64,000 nucleotides of DNA from Siniperca chuatsi (lineage: Eukaryota; Chordata; Actinopteri; Centrarchiformes; Sinipercidae), in NCBI RefSeq assembly GCF_020085105.1, contig NC_058045.1:15597833-15661832 (forward strand), read 5' to 3'. The notes under the pieces were generated by a model, which saw only the letters and a list, made by a program, of their open reading frames with translations, made no database searches and had not been told where the DNA came from. The position numbers and the translations under genes were made by a program. Positions 57,618 through 64,000 of the stretch are shown here, in pieces. Within the stretch, counting starts at the first letter, position 1; every line of letters begins with the position of its first letter.

Positions 57618-59655
57618 AAATAATAGTATTTATTTATAGAGCACTTATCAAAACAAAGTACAAATTGCTTCACAGAGAGAAAAATAAAATACCACAGTAA
57701 ATGATAAATTACATAAAAATGAATAAAATAAACACACAGCTCAGGTAAGATAAGGATAGATCACGTGCTGAAAAGAGACTTAAAAGAAGACACTGACTCA
57801 GACAACCTAATTTCTTTGGGCAAGTTGTCCCAGAGCCTCAGGGCCCTGATGGCAAAAGCTTTGTTTTCATCCTGGACTCAGGAAGAGACAGAAGACCACA
57901 GCCTGAAGATCTTAAACTACGTGAAGGTTCATAAGGGATTAAAAGGTCTAATGTAATCTGGAGCCAGGCCATGAAGAGGCTATAACAGGTGTGATATGAT
58001 CATACCTCTTGGTCCTGGTTAAAGCCTAGCAGCTGAGTTCTGTACAGTGTGCAGTCGTTTCAAAGTTTTTTGATTAAGACAAGTGAATAGACTGTTACAA
58101 TAATGAAGCTGTGAAGAGATAAAAGCATGTACAACAGTTTCTGCATCACTAAGATTTAAAATAGATCGTATTTTTTGCAATATTTTTTGCAGTATTGCTG
58201 ATGACATCACCCAAGGGGAGCATGTATAAGGAGAACAGTATTGGTCCTAGAATTGAACCTTGAGGCACACTATAATTGATTTGGGAAAACGACGACATGA
58301 AGTTATTAATGGCAACACAGAATGTCCTCTTGGACAAATGAGATGAGAACCAGTTTAGTGCAGTGTCAGATATGCCCACCCAGTCTCTCAGTATATGTAG
58401 AGTGTGGCGGTGAAACAATGTTATTAATGGTGTCGAATAGAATCCTAGGATTTCTTTTTGAAGAAGAAATTAAATTTGTAAAGTAAGCAGTCTGATCTTT
58501 TAATATCGGAGATCTTTGAGATATAGGTGATGCACTTTTAGCCCAGTGGCTTTCCATAGCCGTTCTGTCCTGCGACACTTCCGTCTCAGGCAGCGGATAT
58601 CGTCTGTCATCCATGGAGAAGTGTTGCAGTTAAAATGTGCTGAGAACTGATCAGCTGTACTCTCAGTTATGATGCGGGAATGCAATGTTCTTTTAAGACA
58701 CAAAATGTCAGCATTTACAGAGATATAGAAAATACATTTATGATCACTGATCAGTAGGTCCTCCCAACGGATATGATCAATATCTAGTCCCAGAGATAAA
58801 ACGAGGTCCAAGGCATGACGTGATGTGAGTGGGTGTTGCTTGAAATTAAAACTCTGTAATATTAAGAAATTCAGTGGCTACACAATATGTGGCGTCATTG
58901 ATGTGCAGGTTAAAATCACAACCTAACAACACTTTGTCCATCTTAATAAGAGAAGTCAGATTATCTGTAAACTCAGATAAAAACTGTCCTGCTGGACCAG
59001 GAGGTCGATAAATTAAAACACAATAAAATGGCTTTAGCTGACCAACTTTAGTCAGTTGTAGTTCAAAAGTGGGTTCAGTGCTCACCAGTTGGCAAGAAAA
59101 CTGATTTTTCAAGACCACAGCCTCCAGTCCCAATAAATGAACAATCGATAGGGCATAGTTCATTTAAATGTATAAATTCCATGTTCCATTGACAGTCAGG
59201 AATAAGCCAAATTTTCTCTTATAAACAAGTCATTTAGTATGCGAGCCTTGTTCGCCACAGAACGAGCATTAATCAAGCACATTTTGATTGGTGATGCCAC
59301 TGTATCGTCATCATCAGCACAAGAAGCTTTGGGGGTGTGAGCAATTTGGAGGGTCACTCGTGCACCATGGAAATCCCGATCATAACAAAGGCGTGGCCGC
59401 GGGTTAGTGATTCTGACTGGGATGTGCATGGGTATGGGAGTGGAAGCAAGAACAGAGACTGGGGGGATAGTAGTAGGAAACCCACCTGGCCACAAGGAGG
59501 AGCTAGTGTGGTTTGTAGTGGAGGGAGAGGTTTGTGTGTGACCAGAAATGACCAGGTGAAGACATGCGATGTGGGGAAAGTCAGTGCGAGGGAGAGATCA
59601 AGATAGAGTTGAAAATATTGTCAGCCAGCAAACAGCCAGCTTAAAATCCACGTCT
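57618..59655 (-). mobile_element. LINE copy B with endonuclease, internal deletion
   Basis: On the minus strand 59495-58500 holds endonuclease sequence (INARSVANKARILNDLFI; then CVLIYRPPGPAG; then KVLLGCDFNLHINDATY), interrupted by a stop after ENLAYS and by frame changes. The linker before RT follows (TAYFTNLISSSKRNPRILFD, to about 58430). It then jumps to the middle of RT (LRDWVGISDTALNWFSSHLS, VPQGSILGPILFSLYMLPLG, 58418-58149). The fingers region present in copy A is missing, so a deletion occurred near 58420. The 3' end near 57620-57660 (TTATTTATAGAGCACTTATC) abuts copy A. The gypsy 3' LTR begins at 59656. Confidence 0.75.
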
Positions 59656-60233
59656 TGTTATGGTATACCGGGGCTGGGCCCCAAAAGCATGACCAGGACA
59701 GCAAGTGTGCAGTAGTACGTTCCGTTTATTTAGAAGAACACACAATGAGGAACCAGGAGTGTGGAGGTAAGGCTGGAAGCCGGTAGACTGGAGGCAGACA
59801 GCAGACTGCCACAAGGCTGAGGACAGCAGGCAGGCTGAGGAAGGAGTGCAGTCTGAGACAAGGCAGGTGAGAGCTGTGGTGAAGTCCTCCTGGAAAGCTG
59901 GTGGGCAATGCGGAGGCAGGTGACACAAGCAAACCTGGGCACAGGAAGTTAAACAGGTTAATCAGGCATTCTGATAACATGCAGGTAATTACTAGAGGAG
60001 TAGACAAGAGTCGAAGAGTTGTACCACTGAGGTAAATGGACGATCTGGCGAAGACTGGTGAGAAGAGCCGGGTAGATATACTGTCAGATGTGATTGTGGA
60101 TGGAGAACAGGTGAGCAGCAGTAGATGGTTTGCGGGTGTGTCAGTTGCTGATTGGCAGTACCTCGGAGGCTGCGCCCCACAGCACACACACACAAACATG
60201 GAACACTAGGAATGGTACAGCCGTACCATGACA
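59656..60233 (-). repeat. 3' LTR of the gypsy element, 578 bp
   Basis: On the minus strand it begins TGTCATGGTACGG and ends GGTATACCATAACA: TG...CA ends with the imperfect inverted repeat TGTYATGGTA. An AATAAA (plus TTTATT, 59725-59730) sits near its end, and the purine-rich tract lies just outside at 60236-60250. The plus 5-mer CGTCT (59651-59655) would be one target duplication copy, but the partner end is lost. Confidence 0.8.
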
Positions 60234-62700
60234 ATTACCACCCCCAATGGGAGCCTCATGGCAACCCACCAGGCCTATCCGGATGTAGCTAGTGGAAATC
60301 TTTGATTAATTGGTTGTCCATAATGAACGAACGGGGAATCCTTGAGTGCTCCTCTGGGCCATATCCCTCCCAGTCCATGAGATACTGGAGACCCCTGCCT
60401 CGGCGGCACATGTCCAGTAGCCGTCAGACCATGTAAGCAGGATGGTCGTCGATGATCTAGGCGGGTGGAGGGGAGCGGGCACAAAGGACTGGAAGGTACA
60501 AGTTTGACCTGAGAAACATGGAATGTGGGGTGGATCTTCATGTTACGAAGGAGCTTTAATTTAAAGGCTGAGGGATCGATGATCTCCTCCACCTCATAAG
60601 GACCAATGAACCGGGGGGGCCAGTTTTCTGGAGTCAGTTTTGAGTGGAATATTTCTGGAGGATAAGCAAACCTTTTGGCCTGGAGAGTATTCGGGAGCCG
60701 GTGTCCGATGGCACTGCGCAATGTGCTGATTGTTGGTGGCGGACCGGAGTAGGGCAGCATGGGTATCCCTTCAGATCTTGCGGCAGCGGCGCAGTTGGTG
60801 TTGCACTGAGGGGACAGCGATCCCTGTTTCCTGTGATGGAAACAGTGGAGGTTGATAACCTAGAGAGGCTTGAAAAGGGGACACTCCTGTGGCAGCACTC
60901 GTCAACGCATTGTGCGCATACTCCACCCAGGTCAGACGGAACTCGAGGATCTGGGGTTGGTGGCTGCCACACAGCGCAGGGCTTACTCCAGGTCTTGGTT
61001 AGCCCTCTCTGATTGGCCATTGGTCTGGGGATTAAACCCAGATGAGAGGCTAACTGTGGCCCCCCGAGCTAGACAAAAGGCCTTCCAGACTTGAGAGATG
61101 AACTGGAACCCTCCGTCCGAGACATTATCGAGGGGTATCCCATGCAGGCGGAAAACCTGGTCGACCATGACGTCGGCTATTTCACGGGCTGTGAGGTGTT
61201 TGGGGAGCGCCACAAAGTGAACAGCCTTGGAAAAATGCTCCACCATGGTGAGAATGACTGTATTACCTTGGGACAGAGGTAAGCCGGTCACAAAGTCCAG
61301 AGCTATGTGGGACCATGGGCAGCTGGGAATGGGCAGAGGCCGTAGCAAGCCAAGGAGGACAATGAGAGGATTTTCCCCAGGCGCAGATGGTGCAGGCTGA
61401 GCCACCAGAAGTGTCTTTTAAGTAGGTCCAGGGTGTGACCAATACCAGGGTGACAGGAGAATTTGGAAGTGTGCCCCCACTAGAGTACTTGGGATTGTAC
61501 CGTGTCGGGGACAAACAGCCAGTCGGGTGGTCCATTACCTGGATCAGGCTGGGCTTGCTGAGCCTCCCTCACCTTGGCCTCAATCTCCCAGGTGATGGCT
61601 GCAATGATGCACGAGGATGGGAGAATGGAATCCGGATCCGACAGGACATTGTCAGCTGTGTATAGACGAGAGAAGGCGTCCAGCTTGATGTTTCTGGACC
61701 TTGGCTTGTAGGTGAGAGAAAAGTTGAATCTGCCAAGAATAGGGTCCACTTGGCCTGTCGCAAGTAGAGTCATTTGGCAAATTGAATGTAGGCCAGGTTC
61801 TTGTGGTCGGTCCACACTACAAATGGCAACTCAGATCCCTCCAGCCAGTGCCTCCATTCCTCTAGTGCTAGTTTGACTGCGAGAAGCTCCCAGTTTCCAA
61901 CGTCATAGTTGCGTTCAGTCGGGGAAAATTGGCGGGAGAAGAACGCACAAGGATGGAGTTTTTGGTCAGAGTTGGAGCACTGAGAGAGCACTGCCCCCAC
62001 TCCCGTGTCCGATGCATCCACCTCTATGATGAACTGCCGGGAGGAGTCGGGTTGAGTAAGGATGGGTGCTGAAGAAAAGAGGTCCTTGAGCCTAGTGAAT
62101 GCGAGGTCTGCTTCCGGGGTCCATGCGTACAAAGTTAACGAGGAGGTGAGTTGGGTTAGGGGTGCTGCCACTCTGCTGTAGTTGCAGATGAATCGGCGGT
62201 AAAAGTTGGCGAAGCCTAGGAATCGTTGGAGCTTCTTGTGGGTGGTAGGCTTGGGCCACTCCGCGACGGCTCTGGTCTTTTCCGGGCTTGTTTTCAACTG
62301 CCCGCTCTCAATGATGTAAGCCAGGAATGTTCCAGAACTGGCATGGAACTCACTTCTTGGCCTTGACGAAGAGTTTGTTCTCCAGCAACCTCTGAAGGAC
62401 CTGACAGACATGGAGAACATGATCCTTCGAGTTGCGGGAGAAGATCAGTATATCGTCCAGATATACGAAGACGAATCGGTTGAGAAAATCCCTGAGAAAG
62501 TCGTTTACCAACGCCTGGAAGACAGCAGGAGTGTTGGTTAATCCAAACGGGATAACCCGGTATTCGAAGTGGCCCAGGGGCGTGTTGAACGCCATCTTCC
62601 ACTCATCCCCCTCGCGGATCCTGACCAGGTGGTAGGCGTTTCTGAGGTCGAGCTTAGTGAAGAGGGTGGCTCCCTTAAGGGATTCAAACGCCGCATTCAA

Positions 62701-62767
62701 CAGGCATTCTGATAACATGCAACATGCAACAGGTAATTACTTAGAGGAGTAGACAAGAGCCGAAGAG
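62701..62767 (-). repeat. 5' LTR remnant fused to reverse transcriptase
   Basis: Plus 62701-62767 aligns to 59963-60017 inside the 3' LTR (CAGGCATTCTGATAACATGC shared exactly, then GGTAATTACT and AGAGGAGTAGACAAGAG). It has a 10-bp insertion (AACATGCAAC) that duplicates neighbouring sequence. The LTR start, LTR end, primer-binding site, gag and protease are deleted. Confidence 0.8.
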
Positions 62768-62781
62768 GCATTGTGCGCATA

Positions 62782-62935
62782 ACGCTAACTAAAATCCATT
62801 ATACAGTTATAAGATATAGACGAAGATCTAAAAGTGTAAGGTAAAAATGTGGCCACAACATAAAATTTATGATAGAGCCTCTGACAGGTCGACACAGATG
62901 CCGACACATACGCATCAGTAGTAGTAGTGATCATT
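62782..62935 (-). mobile_element. Possible LINE 5' region continuing beyond the gypsy insertion
   Basis: About 150 bp between the gypsy 5' remnant and the resumed fish repeat. It contains a short (AGT)n at about 62911-62920. If the gypsy element inserted into LINE copy B, this would be the LINE's 5' untranslated part. The word TAAAATCCA occurs on both sides of the gypsy element (59642-59650 and about 62790-62798), which is compatible but not decisive. Confidence 0.25.
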
Positions 62936-63049
62936 CTCATACAGCTGGGGCTAATGAGAATGTCGTTAATTTGTAGCGTATTTGGTATTTTTTGTGTATT
63001 TGGTCATAAACCAAAATTAGGACTTTGACCTGATGATGGCGCTACATAA
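62936..63049 (+). mobile_element. GCTAAC-rich fish repeat, back half
   Basis: It contains ACAGCTGGGGCTAATGAGAA, GTATTTGGTCATAAACC and TTTGACCTGATGATGGCGCT, which I recognise as the downstream part of the same dispersed teleost repeat whose front half ends at 55784. Orientation is the same. The intervening 7.15 kb therefore looks like a later insertion block. Confidence 0.5.
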
Positions 63050-63125
63050 AAAGAGTAGTTTCTGATAAATTTTCTGTCGATTGACTTATCAATTAATCAA
63101 CTAAACATTGCAGTTCTAATTATAT

Positions 63126-64000
63126 GACTGCAACTCAGTGTTGTGTTTTTGTGTTTGTGTTTTTTCACTGCCCTATTACCATATACTGTAAAAGCCTTGA
63201 GTCTAGATCTAGAGAGCATAGATAGGACATAAAAAAGATATAAAAACAGAAAAAAGAGAAAGAGAGAGCAGGAACATGAGAGTAAAAGGGTGAGTAAAAT
63301 GGAGACACTGAAAGGACCCAGGTCCAGACATGACCGAGTGTAATAACAGTGATGTAACTCAGAGGTAACATTTTAGCACGAGTCACTGTCTATCACTGCC
63401 TGACAGTGGATACATGTGCTTCAACTCTCCTCATATACAAACCTATCTCCATCTCTATTTGTCTCATTCTTGCTCTTTTCAAGAAGAAACACTGGCAGGG
63501 CATCCCTCTGCTCATCATCACTTCCTCTAACTCCATCATTTCTCATATTTCTTTTCACCATCTCCGTCTAGTCTCATTTTCCTAATTCTTTATTCTCTAT
63601 ATTTCTCTCCGGTGGCTATAGATGGGGGTTCTACACTGTGACATTGGCTTCAGTGAGAATTCTTGCCTCTGAGCAGCATGAGCAGCATATTTTCGTCAAC
63701 AGCCCTGAGATTACTTTGAAACTGGCGTTGGGATTGAGTGTGTATCAAAGGCAGAATTGAAACCAACACTTGCCGTAATTTGAAGCTTGTCTCGCTCTGT
63801 TCTTGCCTCTTCTGATTGAGAGAGGAGATGTGGGCTTGCGTTATGTAACAAAAGACTTGCCTGACAAAAATAGTGCAAGCGAACCAGATCTGTGGTGACA
63901 AGCCTTTGAACTCTGGGAGTCAGCCTCAGCGTATAGATACAACACAATGCACACAAAAGTTGCACATTTGCACACACACACATCAGCACAAACAAGCTTC
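63126..64000 (-). other. MAGI2 intron, distal part to the window end
   Basis: Intronic sequence beyond the nested repeats. It has a purine-rich run near 63240-63300 and pyrimidine-rich runs near 63430-63620. No WW1 or guanylate-kinase exon was recognised, so those exons must lie past 64000. Confidence 0.5.

Larger units (their letters stand above)
59656..62767 (-). mobile_element. Decayed Ty3/gypsy LTR retrotransposon, 5' end deleted
   Basis: Minus-strand order: 5' LTR fragment (62767-62701), reverse transcriptase lacking its first part (62700-62350, with [11 protein letters not shown]), RNase H (about 62060-61770, with [17 protein letters not shown] and [13 protein letters not shown]), integrase core (61405-60983), integrase C-terminus with a FIGPYEV GPY-type motif (60760-60275), polypurine tract (minus GGGGGTGG, about 60240-60248), 3' LTR (60233-59656). 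In the core, ALDFVTG, an SDGG remnant of the usual SDRG, and [14 protein letters not shown] keep the D-D-E positions. RT-RNaseH-IN order defines the Ty3/gypsy class. Several frame changes and stops make it non-autonomous. Gag and protease are absent. Confidence 0.85.
55343..63125. mobile_element. Outer hAT-like element, split by later insertions
   Basis: The left arm 55351-55597 starts AGGGCTTCAACGAATGATTA; the right arm, about 63050-63117, ends ACTAAACATTGCAGTTCT. The reverse complement of the right end (AGAACTGCAATG) matches the left end (AGGGCTTCAACG) at 8 of 12 positions. Immediately outside are ATTTATAT (55343-55350) and AATTATAT (63118-63125), an 8-bp duplication with one mismatch; 8 bp is the hAT length. 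A related copy at 28951-29276 is only about 325 bp, so the 7.77-kb span is explained by nested insertions. Confidence 0.6.

Noticed and set aside
60634-61020. Plus- and minus-strand frames of 120-130 codons overlapping the gypsy integrase region
   Set aside because: They are out-of-frame shadows or frameshifted remnants of the decayed element, not host genes.
53266-64000. Search for the MAGI2 WW1 or guanylate-kinase exons
   Set aside because: No minus-strand frame matching the expected WW1 pattern was found, so these exons are taken to lie beyond the window rather than to be lost.

Overview
The window is vertebrate nuclear DNA, almost certainly from a teleost and probably a percomorph. The evidence is GT-AG spliced genes whose products align end to end with well-known vertebrate proteins, compact introns, abundant (CA)n, and repeats typical of fish: a tRNA-derived SINE, hAT-like miniature elements, a CR1/L2/Rex1-type LINE and a Ty3/gypsy LTR element. 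I see no prokaryotic system, CRISPR array or rRNA gene.

Layout. (1) 56-9851 (+): the last 18 exons of DENND5B, a DENN-domain Rab regulator; the 5' part lies before the window. (2) 14665-16741 (+): SINHCAF (FAM60A), complete CDS of 5 exons, a SIN3-HDAC subunit with an unusually long Gln/Glu tail; likely promoter near 11.85-12.23 kb. (3) 20814-21728 (+): KXD1, complete, a BORC lysosome-positioning subunit, with an ETS-rich promoter at 20.29-20.34 kb. (4) 24339-28235 (+): ERGIC2, complete CDS of 13 exons, an ER-Golgi cargo-cycling membrane protein. (5) 53265 down to 31833 (-): the last 16 exons of MAGI2, a synaptic and junctional scaffold (second WW domain, PDZ1-PDZ5, C-terminal tail); its N-terminal PDZ0, guanylate-kinase and first WW exons lie beyond 64000. 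ERGIC2 and MAGI2 converge on 28.9-31.8 kb. In all five genes the exon phases close exactly, with no frameshift or internal stop.

The genes form no operon-like unit. DENND5B, SINHCAF and ERGIC2 are neighbours on human 12p11, whereas KXD1 (19p13) and MAGI2 (7q21) sit elsewhere in human, so this is a fish-specific mixture of synteny blocks. DENND5B, KXD1 and ERGIC2 all act in membrane traffic; that is a coincidence of function, not evidence of co-regulation.

The most structured non-genic region is 55343-63125, in a MAGI2 intron. A hAT-like element with an 8-bp target duplication appears to contain a second fish repeat, which contains two damaged LINE copies and a decayed Ty3/gypsy element whose 5' LTR remnant is fused to its reverse transcriptase.
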